This document shows positions 1 to 7,795 of a DNA stretch of 64,000 nucleotides, piece by piece. Made by a program: the position numbers and the translations under genes. Source of the DNA: Spirochaetota bacterium (GTDB taxonomy: Bacteria; Spirochaetota; UBA4802; UBA5550); the NCBI GenBank assembly GCA_017999915.1, contig JAGNKX010000001.1:1-64000 (forward strand). The letters run 5' to 3'. The notes below the pieces were generated by a model that was not told the origin of the DNA, made no database searches, and was given only the letters and a program-made list of their open reading frames with translations. Numbering within the stretch: position 1 is the first letter of the stretch; each line of letters begins with the position of its first letter.

Positions 1-2
1 AC

Positions 3-185
3 GCGGCCAAGGGCCTGATGAACGCCTACGAGAACGTGCAGGCGTCGGAGTCCCGCATCCGCGACACCGACATGGCGGAGCAGATGTCGTCCTACGTGCG
101 CTACCAGATCCTGACACGGGCGGCCACGTCGATGCTCGCCCAGGCGAACGCGAAGTCGCAGACGGTCCTCGAGCTGTTGAAGTAA
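3..185 (+). CDS. Flagellin, C-terminal end (5' part outside window)
   Basis: An open frame enters from the left edge and stops with TAA at 183-185, giving 61 residues. They contain the flagellin C-terminal core: [16 protein letters not shown], then a helix with QIL, then [17 protein letters not shown]. This segment packs into the D0/D1 core of the flagellar filament and normally ends at about this point, so the 3' end is complete. In spirochaetes such FlaB-type proteins form the core of the periplasmic flagellum. A strong intrinsic terminator follows within 30 nt, so this is probably the last gene of its transcript. The family is clear; whether it is FlaB or another paralogue cannot be decided from this piece. 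Confidence 0.93.
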   Translation, partial: AAKGLMNAYENVQASESRIRDTDMAEQMSSYVRYQILTRAATSMLAQANAKSQTVLELLK

Positions 186-212
186 CGGCAAGAAACCGCT
201 TTGGTCTAATTG

Positions 213-243
213 AAAAAGCCGTCCCCCACAGGACGGCTTTTTT
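213..243 (+). terminator. Intrinsic terminator of the flagellin gene
   Basis: A 12-bp perfect stem (213-224 with 231-242) encloses a 6-nt loop. The right arm ends in a run of six T residues. It begins 28 nt after the flagellin stop codon. Confidence 0.92.
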
Positions 244-246
244 GTC

Positions 247-440
247 TCTCGCAGAGACGCGGAGGCGCAGAACTGTCATTTCGGAGAAGCCCCTCGATTG
301 ACTCGGGATAAACTGCGCGACTAAGAAATCTTTAACTTGCAGCAGTGAAGGATTTCTCACCCATCCGGGGTTCGAAATGACAAGTCGGAACAAACAACGT
401 ATCCAAGATTAAAACTCTGCGCCTCAGCGCCTCCGCGAGA
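247..440. repeat. Nested palindromic intergenic element with 25-bp terminal inverted repeats
   Basis: The arms 247-271 and 416-440 are inverted copies matching at 22 of 25 positions. Inside them a second exact 10-bp inverted pair, TGTCATTTCG at 274-283 and CGAAATGACA at 373-382, bounds a core that itself contains AAGAAATCTTT and GAAGGATTTCT. The nested layout suggests a non-autonomous mobile repeat, or one repeat inserted in another, rather than a gene regulatory site. It has no coding potential. Together with the promoter at 509-537 it accounts for most of the gap between the flagellin and the next gene. Confidence 0.7.
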
Positions 441-508
441 ATTTTTATTTTGAGCCATCCACAAAAACTTGACATTTCCGGTTCCGGCCGCCGGTACATG
501 CAAAACAG

Positions 509-537
509 TTGACAACCAGCGATGCAGATGATATCAT
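509..537 (+). promoter_or_regulatory. Sigma70-type promoter of the 7TM/HD-GYP sensor gene
   Basis: TTGACA at 509-514, a 17-nt spacer, then TATCAT at 532-537. The predicted transcript start near 544 leaves almost no leader for an ATG at 550. This favours the GTG start at 631, which has an AAGGA Shine-Dalgarno. Confidence 0.65.
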
Positions 538-630
538 CTAACATACAAGGTGTGGTGTAGCAGGCACGGGCAACACCCGATGCTGCACGTGTTACAATCA
601 AATATAAAAATGTTCCGCAAGGAAAACAGG

Positions 631-3156
631 GTGACAACCGCTCGGACACGCGCTTTTTCGAAGCAAAGACCGGTGTTCTCCGCCAGGCCGTGGTTCGGCG
701 TTCCGATCGCTATCGCCTTTGCCGCTGCGCTGCTCCTTCTGTCCGCCTGCTCCGCTCAAGGGGACCCCGATCCGACGGCGGTACGGGGAGTTCTTGACCT
801 CTCCTCGTGGGATTTTTCTTCGCGGGGACCGGTCAACCTTGCGGGCGAGTGGGAATTCTACTGGAGCCGCCTTCTATCCCCGGCGGATTTCGCCGGGAAG
901 CAGTCCCCGGGCATCGCCGGATATCTTACCATGCCGGCATTCTGGAACAACCGGTTCGTCGCGGGAACAAAACTGCCCGGCCGCGGCTTCGCCACCATGA
1001 GGCTCAGGGTGTTCCTCGGCGACCGGCGCGGTTTCTTGGCTCTGAGGGTGCCCCACATGTACACGGCTTACCGGCTCTGGGTCAACGGCAGGCCGGTATC
1101 GTCCAACGGGACGCCGGGAACCGATGCGGCCCATGAAATCCCCCGGTTCCTGACCAGGACCGTGATCCTGGCTTCTGAAAGCGACACCCTTGAGCTCCTG
1201 GTCCAGGTCTCTAACTTCCACCATCCCCGGGGCGGCATGTGGTCCTCGATCCAGCTGGGAAAGGATCTGCAGATCGTACAGTTGCAGCGCCATCGGTTCG
1301 GCATCAATTCCTTTATCTTCGGCGGCCTCTTGTTGATGTCGCTCTACCACATGGGGATCTTTCTCCTCAGGAGGACCGATCGGGCATCCCTATTTTTCAG
1401 TCTTTTCTGCCTGTCAATGGCCATTCGCATCCCCTTTGAAGGCGACCGCCTGCTCATTGAATTCCTTCCCTGGATAAGCTGGGAAATCAACGAGAAGATA
1501 TCATATCTGACGTTTTACAGCTCCGTATGTATAGTCAACCTCTACTTATATTACCTCTTCCCGGACATATACTCCCGCGCCCTGGTGAAGGTCATCACCG
1601 CCATGGGCATTGCCTTCTGCTGCGCCATTCTGGTCCTCACCTCCCGGTACTATTTCTACACCCGCTATCCCTATTATGGCATCCTGGCGATCAGCATGGT
1701 CTATAACGCATACGTCATCGTGCGCGCCGCGGTCATGAAAAAGGAGGGGGCCGCGTATCTCGTGGTGGGCATGCTGATATTGCTGGCCATGGTGATGATT
1801 GACGTACTCAATCACGACCGGATCATCGGCACCATGATCAATGTCGGCAACTTCAGCAGCCTCGGCGTTCTCATTTTCACCATCTCCCAGGCAATGCACC
1901 TCTCGGAGAGATCGTCGAAGGCATACACCAGGATCGAGACCCTCTCCACGGAAAAGGCCCGTCTCTTCGCCAGTTCCATCAACATCATCTCATCGATCCT
2001 CCTGGCCAGCTCCACCAGGCTCTACGAATACACGCAGAATGTCGCCCGCATCTCCGTAATGCTGGCCCGGAGAGTCGGCATCCCCGACGATACCGTGGAA
2101 GACATCAGGATCGCCGCGCTTCTCCATGACATCGGGATGGTGGGGATCGCCGATGAAATTCCCTGCGGACCGGAGCACATCTCTGATGCCGAGAAGCTCA
2201 TCATAGAGAACCATCCCCTTAAGAGCAACGAGATCATCGCGAGCCTCACGGAGCTTGGAAGGGTTAAATCGATCATCGCCCAGCACCACGAGCGCTTTGA
2301 CGGAAGCGGATACCCTTTGCGCATCGCGGGCAGAGACATCGACATCGGGGCCCGGATCATCGGCCTGGTCGATGACTTTGTCGCCATGCTCGGGCGGCGC
2401 GAATTCCAGTCAGAGGACAAGAAGACCATGATCATAGAGGAGCTTGAGCGGCGGAAAGAGACCCTCTACGACCCAAGCCTCGTAGAGGCGCTGATACGGC
2501 TCATCGATAAAGAGCGCCTGGTGTACAACATCAACGAGCAGGACATCCGGTACGAGAAAATGGGCGATGTCGCCCGATGGGCATTCCCCAGCAATGTGAA
2601 TTACGAGATATCGGTGCTTAAAAAGGTCATCGAGGAAGTGAGGTCACGCGCCGCCATCGACGAGGATACGCTGCACCTCATAGAAACGGGCCTCGGCGAG
2701 ATCATCAGGAATGCCATCATCCATGGCAACAAGTACGACGAGACCAAGCAGGTCACCGTGACCTGCGGCGTGAGGAGCAGGGGAAACGGGAAGGTCCTCG
2801 AATTCAGGGTGGCCGACCAGGGCGCCGGCATGGATTTCGCCCGGTACAATCACTTCAAGGACGGCCGCCTCAAGCTCTACGATATCACCCGCGAGCTGCG
2901 GCAGCAGATGCCGGCCCTGGAAAAGACCGGGGCCAAAGAGGTGCTGGCGAACCTTAACAAGAAACTGCAGTCCTTCCTCATGGATTACTACATTAATTAC
3001 AACAAGTTCCGCCGCATCGACTCGCCGGAGACAACGGGCGGCATCGGCCTCTTCCTGGTGATGCAGACCTTCAACACGGTGGATTTCCGCGCCATCGTGG
3101 AAAACCACGCCCTGTGCGGCATGGAGGTTGTCCTGGAAAAATACATCGACGGATGA
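631..3156 (+). CDS. Membrane sensor: 7TMR-DISM module + variant HD-GYP + RsbW-like ATPase domain
   Basis: The 841-residue protein starts at GTG 631 (AAGGA at 619-623); the frame stays open upstream to an ATG at 550, which lies too close to the promoter. A lipoprotein-like signal ends in LLLLSAC (Cys40). Residues 55-215 form a beta-rich extracytoplasmic domain of the 7TMR-DISM type, and about 225-425 hold seven hydrophobic segments. The HD-GYP domain at 460-610 has HD at 499-500 and HHERFDGSGYP at 552-562. The ATPase domain at 670-840 has an N-box (EIIRNAIIHGN), DQGAGMD and GGIGLFL. HD-GYP domains hydrolyse cyclic di-GMP, and RsbW-like domains phosphorylate anti-sigma antagonists. The first HD histidine appears to be Tyr467 and the usual HDxGK lysine is Met503, so hydrolysis may be lost or altered. 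Domain assignments are firm; the signal and output are unknown. Confidence 0.85.
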   Translation: MTTARTRAFSKQRPVFSARPWFGVPIAIAFAAALLLLSACSAQGDPDPTAVRGVLDLSSWDFSSRGPVNLAGEWEFYWSRLLSPADFAGKQSPGIAGYLTMPAFWNNRFVAGTKLPGRGFATMRLRVFLGDRRGFLALRVPHMYTAYRLWVNGRPVSSNGTPGTDAAHEIPRFLTRTVILASESDTLELLVQVSNFHHPRGGMWSSIQLGKDLQIVQLQRHRFGINSFIFGGLLLMSLYHMGIFLLRRTDRASLFFSLFCLSMAIRIPFEGDRLLIEFLPWISWEINEKISYLTFYSSVCIVNLYLYYLFPDIYSRALVKVITAMGIAFCCAILVLTSRYYFYTRYPYYGILAISMVYNAYVIVRAAVMKKEGAAYLVVGMLILLAMVMIDVLNHDRIIGTMINVGNFSSLGVLIFTISQAMHLSERSSKAYTRIETLSTEKARLFASSINIISSILLASSTRLYEYTQNVARISVMLARRVGIPDDTVEDIRIAALLHDIGMVGIADEIPCGPEHISDAEKLIIENHPLKSNEIIASLTELGRVKSIIAQHHERFDGSGYPLRIAGRDIDIGARIIGLVDDFVAMLGRREFQSEDKKTMIIEELERRKETLYDPSLVEALIRLIDKERLVYNINEQDIRYEKMGDVARWAFPSNVNYEISVLKKVIEEVRSRAAIDEDTLHLIETGLGEIIRNAIIHGNKYDETKQVTVTCGVRSRGNGKVLEFRVADQGAGMDFARYNHFKDGRLKLYDITRELRQQMPALEKTGAKEVLANLNKKLQSFLMDYYINYNKFRRIDSPETTGGIGLFLVMQTFNTVDFRAIVENHALCGMEVVLEKYIDG

Positions 3157-3201
3157 ACAGATGCGGGCCGGCGCTCCCGCGAAACGGGTAGCAGTCGTAA
3201 A

Positions 3202-3373
3202 TTAGGGGGGGGCATGGAGCCATCCCGCTCGTCCGCCTCGTATAAGCAGAGCCAAATGCGACCTCCTGTCGCTGCTCTGCACTCGGACATCCTGTCCAGC
3301 GCACCATGTTGACTCGGCGGAATCGGCGACATCCATGTCGCCTGCTCGCCGGGATGGCTCCATGCCCCCCTAA
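3202..3373. repeat. Multi-hairpin intergenic element with long terminal inverted repeats
   Basis: The ends 3202-3227 and 3348-3373 are inverted copies: TTA, a G-run, then CATGGAGCCATCCCG, against its complement with only the G-run length differing (8 against 6). Between them lie a helix TCCGCC/GGCGGA (3232-3237 with 3316-3321), a hairpin GCAGAGC/GCTCTGC (3246-3252 with 3274-3280) with inner GCGAC/GTCGC, a hairpin GGACA/TGTCC (3285-3289 with 3293-3297), and an 8-bp hairpin GGCGACAT/ATGTCGCC (3325-3332 with 3335-3342). The whole folds as a closed multi-branched structure. It could be a MITE or REP-type element, or a structured RNA. It has no convincing ORF and fills most of the gap 3157-3519. 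Confidence 0.75.
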
Positions 3374-3519
3374 AAATATACAGCACACCCGCTAAACGGC
3401 CTGTGTCATCCCAGGAAAGTAATTGACATTTTTTATCGACCCGGTAGTCTATAAGCATTGTATTCCATCGGCATTATGTAACATTCATCCAGAAACGAAC
3501 CACCGACAAGGGAAACCCT

Positions 3520-5085
3520 ATGGCCACAACCGGTTTTTTTAACAATCTGCGAAGGACCTTCTCCCCGTCACGATCGCCCAAAGGGATGGCCATGGCTGTC
3601 GCCCTGGCGATCGCGGTCCTGTCCGCCGGCTCATGCTATGACGACGCTTCGGACACGAAGTCCCTTGAAAACGTGCCGGCCCTAGAATCGATTCTCAATT
3701 CAGAGGCAACTGACGTTCCGGAGAGCCTTGAGTCCTCGGAGATGCTGACCGTCCCGGACTCCGCGGGCGGGACCATTACCGTATCGTTCAATGTCCCCTC
3801 AATGAAAAATGCCAGGGTGCACGGCTTCATCTTCGATTCCCGGGGCGCCTTCAGGGGAGAGATCGGCTATAATGAGATCAGGCGCCTGAATCGCGGCAGG
3901 ATCACCCTGGCGGCCCGCAGGGCCACGAGCGGCTACGGGGACATCTCGACCGAGGCGGCGGACATGTTCCCTGACGGGACCTACACCATCCACGGCAGGT
4001 TTGACATCCATTCCGACGGCTTTGACAGCGCCCAGGGCGACAAGGGCTTCAGGGTCGGCTTTGCCGTGAACGGCAACACCGTCATTACCATCGCCGAGAG
4101 GGACATCATCAGCCCCTGCTTCGAACTGATAACATCGAGCAACAGGGCCGACCTGAAATTCGCCACCGTATACGCCTACATGTATTTTCCCGGCGGCGAT
4201 CCCTTGAATTATTACGTCTACCGGTTCGACGGCGGCACCAGCTACGTCAAGCTCAACCACTACGGCAACGATCTCGGAAACACCATGAGCGAAGACCTGA
4301 ATGCGGGCGCATACGATGTCCTCATCATAGCCGACATGGACGACAGCATCGACGACCCATCGGAACCGTCCCTGACCAACGGCGACAAATACGCCGTGGT
4401 GAAAAACATGACCATCGACGGGAAGAGCCCCATTGACATCACGGGATACTCCTTCAAGACCTTCATCAGCGACGTTCTCCCCGCTCCCCGGGTTTCCCTC
4501 CAGAGCGCCCTCAACGCCGTCACCATAACCATCAGGAACATGACGGGCGCGGTATCGTTCAATGTCTACGGCAGGTCGATCGAAGGCTATTCGCTGATCG
4601 GCACCATTGCCGTGGACGAGAGCGGCGACTGCACCGTTTACAACGACTTCGGCCCGAACAACGAGTACGATATCTACGGCCTCCCGGCGGACACGCGCCT
4701 CTATTATAGAATCGCGGCCGTGAAAAGCAGCGGCGCCGAGGGGCGGCCGAGCCAGTGGGCGTCGGTCCAGAGCGGCGGCGTTGAAAAACCGTACATATAC
4801 GGCGACAGGACCGTGGGCGAAACCCGGCTGGACCTGGCGGTCTCCCTACCCCGGTACTGCCAGGAAATAGAAATAACGGCGCGGTCAGGGTCGTGCGGCG
4901 GCTCTATCATCGGCACCTATACGTTCACCGTAAGCGATCATCAGCGCGACCGGGGCATCTATTTCTCCCTTACCGACTTTCCGTTGAATCCAGACGCCGC
5001 CTACGCCTTTACCGTCCGGGGCAGGAACATGTATGGCCGCTGGAGCGATTCGTCGGCCTGTTACCTCATCGTGGTCCAGCCCTGA
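3520..5085 (+). CDS. Putative lipoprotein of unknown function with beta-sandwich repeats
   Basis: The product has 521 residues, with a good AAGGG ribosome site 8 nt before the ATG. A basic N-terminus and a hydrophobic stretch (residues 22-36) lead to AGSC with Cys39, a relaxed lipobox of the kind accepted in spirochaetes. The mature part is rich in Thr, Ser, Tyr and Asp. After about residue 320 it has segments resembling fibronectin type III folds (for example VSFNVYGRSIEGYSLIG and YYRIAAVKSSG). It is probably anchored to a membrane and exposed to the periplasm or outside. No enzyme motif is visible and I do not recognise a named family. It stands alone between an intergenic repeat and a convergent gene. 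Confidence 0.7.
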   Translation: MATTGFFNNLRRTFSPSRSPKGMAMAVALAIAVLSAGSCYDDASDTKSLENVPALESILNSEATDVPESLESSEMLTVPDSAGGTITVSFNVPSMKNARVHGFIFDSRGAFRGEIGYNEIRRLNRGRITLAARRATSGYGDISTEAADMFPDGTYTIHGRFDIHSDGFDSAQGDKGFRVGFAVNGNTVITIAERDIISPCFELITSSNRADLKFATVYAYMYFPGGDPLNYYVYRFDGGTSYVKLNHYGNDLGNTMSEDLNAGAYDVLIIADMDDSIDDPSEPSLTNGDKYAVVKNMTIDGKSPIDITGYSFKTFISDVLPAPRVSLQSALNAVTITIRNMTGAVSFNVYGRSIEGYSLIGTIAVDESGDCTVYNDFGPNNEYDIYGLPADTRLYYRIAAVKSSGAEGRPSQWASVQSGGVEKPYIYGDRTVGETRLDLAVSLPRYCQEIEITARSGSCGGSIIGTYTFTVSDHQRDRGIYFSLTDFPLNPDAAYAFTVRGRNMYGRWSDSSACYLIVVQP

Positions 5086-5233
5086 TGCGGCGGTGGCTCC
5101 GGGCAGCGGCTCCGACGAAATCGTGAGCGAGTGCCTCAGGGGAGATTGCGTGGCGCTTTTCGAGAAATGGATGAGTTCCGGAAAGACCGGGACGTATTAA
5201 TCCATGGCGCCGGGGTAATCGGAACCTTCACCT

Positions 5234-6346
5234 TCAGACGGAATCCCGCTGTTTCCCCGCCTTCCTGCCCCGGGCGGGGCCGTCCTTGTCATAGGCCTGG
5301 AGCATCTTGTAGATTTCCCACAGCGAATAATAAAGGGTCAGCAGCAAAGGCCCGATGAAGACGCCGGGCAGGCCGAAGGCCTGGATGCTGCCGAGAAGGA
5401 GAAAGAAAAAAACGACCGGGTGAAAGTTGAGCTTCTGGCCGAAGACCTTGGGCTTGACCACGTTTTCCAGCAGGAGATACCACGCCAGGCACCAGATGCC
5501 GAGAAACAGGGCCATGACATAGGATCCCGTGGCGATGAGATAGATGACCGCCGGCACCCACACCAGGGACGTGCCGATAACCGGGATCAGGGAGAGTATC
5601 GTCGCGAGGCTCCCGCCCAGGAAGGCCATCGGAATCCCCACGATAAACAGGCCCATACCCACCAGCAGGCCCTGGAAGATCATTATGAGAAGGTTGCCGG
5701 TGAGCAGCACCCGGATGACCTCCTTGAGACGCCTGACCACCTGTTCCTCCAGGTCAACGGGGAAGGGCGTGTTCCTGTAGAAGAACGATTCCAGGCCACC
5801 GCCGTCCTTGAACAGGAAAAAGAGTATCAGGAGAAGAAAGAAAAAATTCACTATCAGGCTCAGCGGGTAGGCTATCATGGCCTGGACGCTGGAGAGCAAC
5901 ATACCGGAAATATTCTGTATGAAATCCGTCGCCTTCGAGGTGATGTACGCCTTATCGATATCAAGGTACGCGAGAACATCCTGGACGATCCTGCTGGCGT
6001 ATATATCGTCGATGATGCCGGCCTTGATTTCCTTCTGCACCATGGCATAAAGCTGGAACACCTGGTCGACGATGGCCACGGCAATGAAAAACAGCGGCAC
6101 CATCACCAGGACCACCAGGAAGAGGATCAGGATGGCGGAACTGACTCCCCGCCTTTTTACGCGGCCCAGGATGAGATTGAAGACCGGCTGCAGCGCCAGG
6201 TACAGGAGCAAGGCGAAAAGAAAGGGCCAGAAATAGTACCTGAAAATGAAGATGAGACCGGCGATGACCGCCCCGAAAAGAATGAAAAAGAGGACTTTGA
6301 GCGTCTTGTTGTGGTCAAGCTCAAAATATGAATCGTGTTTAACCAT
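5234..6346 (-). CDS. AI-2E family transporter (PF01594-type permease)
   Basis: The 370-residue integral membrane protein begins at MVKHDSYF. The frame is open further upstream, but that part runs into the repeat at 6369-6482. It shows the family layout: paired N-terminal helices (FWPFLFALLLYLALQPVF), a soluble middle segment with little hydrophobicity (about 105-150), then a block of helices with LIPVIGTSLVWVPAVIYL and a C-terminal GLPGVFIGPLLLTLYYSLWEIYK. Members were named after an autoinducer-2 exporter, but many act as Na+/H+ antiporters or other permeases, so the substrate is open. The gene is convergent with the lipoprotein gene to its left and stands as a single cistron. Confidence 0.9.
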   Translation of the reverse strand: MVKHDSYFELDHNKTLKVLFFILFGAVIAGLIFIFRYYFWPFLFALLLYLALQPVFNLILGRVKRRGVSSAILILFLVVLVMVPLFFIAVAIVDQVFQLYAMVQKEIKAGIIDDIYASRIVQDVLAYLDIDKAYITSKATDFIQNISGMLLSSVQAMIAYPLSLIVNFFFLLLILFFLFKDGGGLESFFYRNTPFPVDLEEQVVRRLKEVIRVLLTGNLLIMIFQGLLVGMGLFIVGIPMAFLGGSLATILSLIPVIGTSLVWVPAVIYLIATGSYVMALFLGIWCLAWYLLLENVVKPKVFGQKLNFHPVVFFFLLLGSIQAFGLPGVFIGPLLLTLYYSLWEIYKMLQAYDKDGPARGRKAGKQRDSV

Positions 6347-6368
6347 ATGCCGCACCCGTAAAATACCA

Positions 6369-6482
6369 GGGGCTGTCAAAAAACTCCCGCGATACCCGGC
6401 CGGTCATCCTGAACAAGCCACGGCGCAGCAGCGCCCGCTCTTCAGGCATTCCGTCGGATGGGGGGAGTTATCGGACAGCCCC
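6369..6482. repeat. MITE-like element with 20-bp terminal inverted repeats
   Basis: The left end GGGGCTGTCAAAAAACTCCC (6369-6388) and right end GGGAGTTATCGGACAGCCCC (6463-6482) are inverted copies differing only in a 4-nt block in the middle. An inner pair CCTGAA/TTCAGG adds a hairpin. At 114 bp with no ORF it fits a miniature inverted-repeat element. It ends 22 nt upstream of the AI-2E start codon, so it must lie in, or supply, that gene's 5' region. No clear target-site duplication is visible at the ends. Confidence 0.7.
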
Positions 6483-6543
6483 CGCCTATGTCATTGCAGT
6501 ACCACGTTCAATCAAAAGAGATATGAACACTGCGCAACACGTA

Positions 6544-6708
6544 TTACTTGGTCAGAAAGTGAGAAAGATCAGTAGCAATTCTGGTGATTGCGTGGTCAAG
6601 ATAGGTGTTATCGGCTATTTTCTTGCGAAATTCCTTTATCTTGACTTCGTCAAGCTCCCTGTTGTCCTGCTTAATCTCACGATCCTCCTTTTTCATGAGA
6701 TCGCCCAT
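6544..6708 (-). CDS. Small FlgM-like protein (possible anti-sigma-28 factor)
   Basis: The 54-residue product starts at ATG 6708, chosen because a strong GGGAGG site sits 6 nt upstream. The frame is open further upstream but without a ribosome site. The sequence is highly charged up to residue 30, then reads KIKEFRKKIADNTYLD followed by AITRIATDLSHFL. The pattern of a helix with Arg-Lys-Ile, then a Tyr, an Asp and a final Ile-Ala-x-x-Leu helix resembles the sigma28-binding C-terminus of FlgM, which holds back FliA until the hook is complete. The flagellin end 6 kb away is consistent but weak context. The resemblance is by eye only; an unrelated small basic protein is possible. A longer forward-strand frame over the same bases (6523-6789) lacks a ribosome site. 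Confidence 0.45.
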   Translation of the reverse strand: MGDLMKKEDREIKQDNRELDEVKIKEFRKKIADNTYLDHAITRIATDLSHFLTK

Positions 6709-6982
6709 AGAAACCTCCCGGGATACCCGTTCCTCCTTGAATCGGGTTTTGCCCACTTTATGATCGGCATCTTTTCCCGCCGGTCGTAGTTTTTTTTACG
6801 TATTATTTGAATTTTTTCTGATAAAAGGCCGGTTAAACTGAGATCCGTATTTAGCAGCACCTTTGAAAATTACTTATTCCCGCTTGTTTCGTATTAATCT
6901 TCGGAAAATCAAGGAAAATAGTTCAATTTTAAGGTACATAATCCTGTCTGGCACGAATTTTTCTTAAAAAATTAACGATCCC

Positions 6983-7030
6983 TGCGCAAACGATAGGCGC
7001 CCAAGCGCTTGCGCGCCTATCGTTTGCGCA
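6983..7030. repeat. Perfect 18-bp inverted repeat with palindromic loop
   Basis: TGCGCAAACGATAGGCGC at 6983-7000 is repeated exactly inverted at 7013-7030. The 12-nt loop is itself built on the palindrome CAAGCGCTTG. No T-run follows in either direction, so it is not a standard terminator. It lies in the AT-rich gap 6709-7124, whose only other recognisable signal is the promoter at 7064-7093. It could be a protein-binding site, a REP-like element or a transcript-end structure. Confidence 0.75.
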
Positions 7031-7063
7031 TGTATTTAATTTATCCATATCCACCGTAAGTAA

Positions 7064-7093
7064 TTGACAAAAGCCTCAAATATTAGGTATATT
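7064..7093 (+). promoter_or_regulatory. Sigma70-type promoter for the 7125-9355 gene run
   Basis: TTGACA at 7064-7069, an 18-nt spacer, then TATATT at 7088-7093, within AT-rich sequence. The predicted start lies about 25 nt before the ATG at 7125. Confidence 0.6.
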
Positions 7094-7124
7094 ATACAAT
7101 TACAACAAGGATCTGAAGTCGGTT

Positions 7125-7790
7125 ATGTTCGATATTAAAGAATATTTTGACAATGACTACAAGGTGAGAGATATACGGCGCGACATCGTGGACATCGACG
7201 ATGACATCGCCCATGACATAACATCCCTCCTCTCCGGGCGCTTCGACAGCCTGTACAAGCGGGACCGCTACAAGCACAACGACTCGGTGATAGAGATCAT
7301 TTACCCGGCCCTGCAGTTTCCCGGCAATAACAACTTTATCCTCAACCCGGACCGGATTCGGTACCTCCTGTCGTTTTATCCCAATAAAAGCGATTTTTAC
7401 AATATCGACAAAATAGTGATCCGCCCCCGCTTCATCGAGGTGGGAAACATCGAGCTGGTTTCACTTTACCTCCGACGCAAGAGGGTCCTGGTCCTGTACC
7501 TGTTCCATCCGCATTTTTACCGAATGAAATATCCCGGCCGCGACGCCCATGACCAGGCGGCCGAACCGAACCTGGACGACCTTTTTAAGGACCGTCTCAC
7601 GAACGACACCATCCTGAGGGACGATTCCGACGAGGTCTACGTGCACCCCCTCTGGTACCTCCTGTCCATCGTCAACCATTGCAATGACGACCGGATCGAC
7701 AAGTTCTTCATCAAGAAAACGTCCCTCAACGACCGGATCTACGAGATCATGAACGACATCTCCTTTTACTACTCGCGGCACGGTTACTGA
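7125..7790 (+). CDS. Uncharacterised cytosolic protein
   Basis: The 221-residue product is rich in Asp, Arg, Tyr and Phe and has no signal peptide or membrane segment. Its start is the first ATG after the promoter at 7064-7093; the ribosome site is weak. Features visible are an acidic stretch (VDIDDDIAHDI, about 22-32), a central beta-like segment (VIRPRFIEVGNIELVSLYL) and an aromatic C-terminus. I do not recognise the family. It ends 5 nt before the histidinol-phosphatase gene and is almost certainly cotranscribed with it and with the purine nucleoside phosphorylase-like gene, which gives no clear functional hint. Confidence 0.75.
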   Translation: MFDIKEYFDNDYKVRDIRRDIVDIDDDIAHDITSLLSGRFDSLYKRDRYKHNDSVIEIIYPALQFPGNNNFILNPDRIRYLLSFYPNKSDFYNIDKIVIRPRFIEVGNIELVSLYLRRKRVLVLYLFHPHFYRMKYPGRDAHDQAAEPNLDDLFKDRLTNDTILRDDSDEVYVHPLWYLLSIVNHCNDDRIDKFFIKKTSLNDRIYEIMNDISFYYSRHGY

Positions 7791-7795
7791 CGCCC

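Noticed and set aside
3202-3373. Region considered as a riboswitch or tRNA-like gene because of its several stems
   Set aside because: The long terminal inverted repeats indicate a mobile repeat. No anticodon arm, CCA end or known riboswitch core is present, and no gene starts in the right place for control.
5420-6331. Plus-strand open frame of 303 codons opposite the AI-2E permease
   Set aside because: It is rich in Asp, His and Gln as expected for the complement of a hydrophobic protein, and lacks a start context.
6523-6789. Plus-strand frame of 88 codons overlapping the FlgM-like gene
   Set aside because: It has no ribosome site and no promoter, while the opposite 54-codon frame has a strong GGGAGG site.
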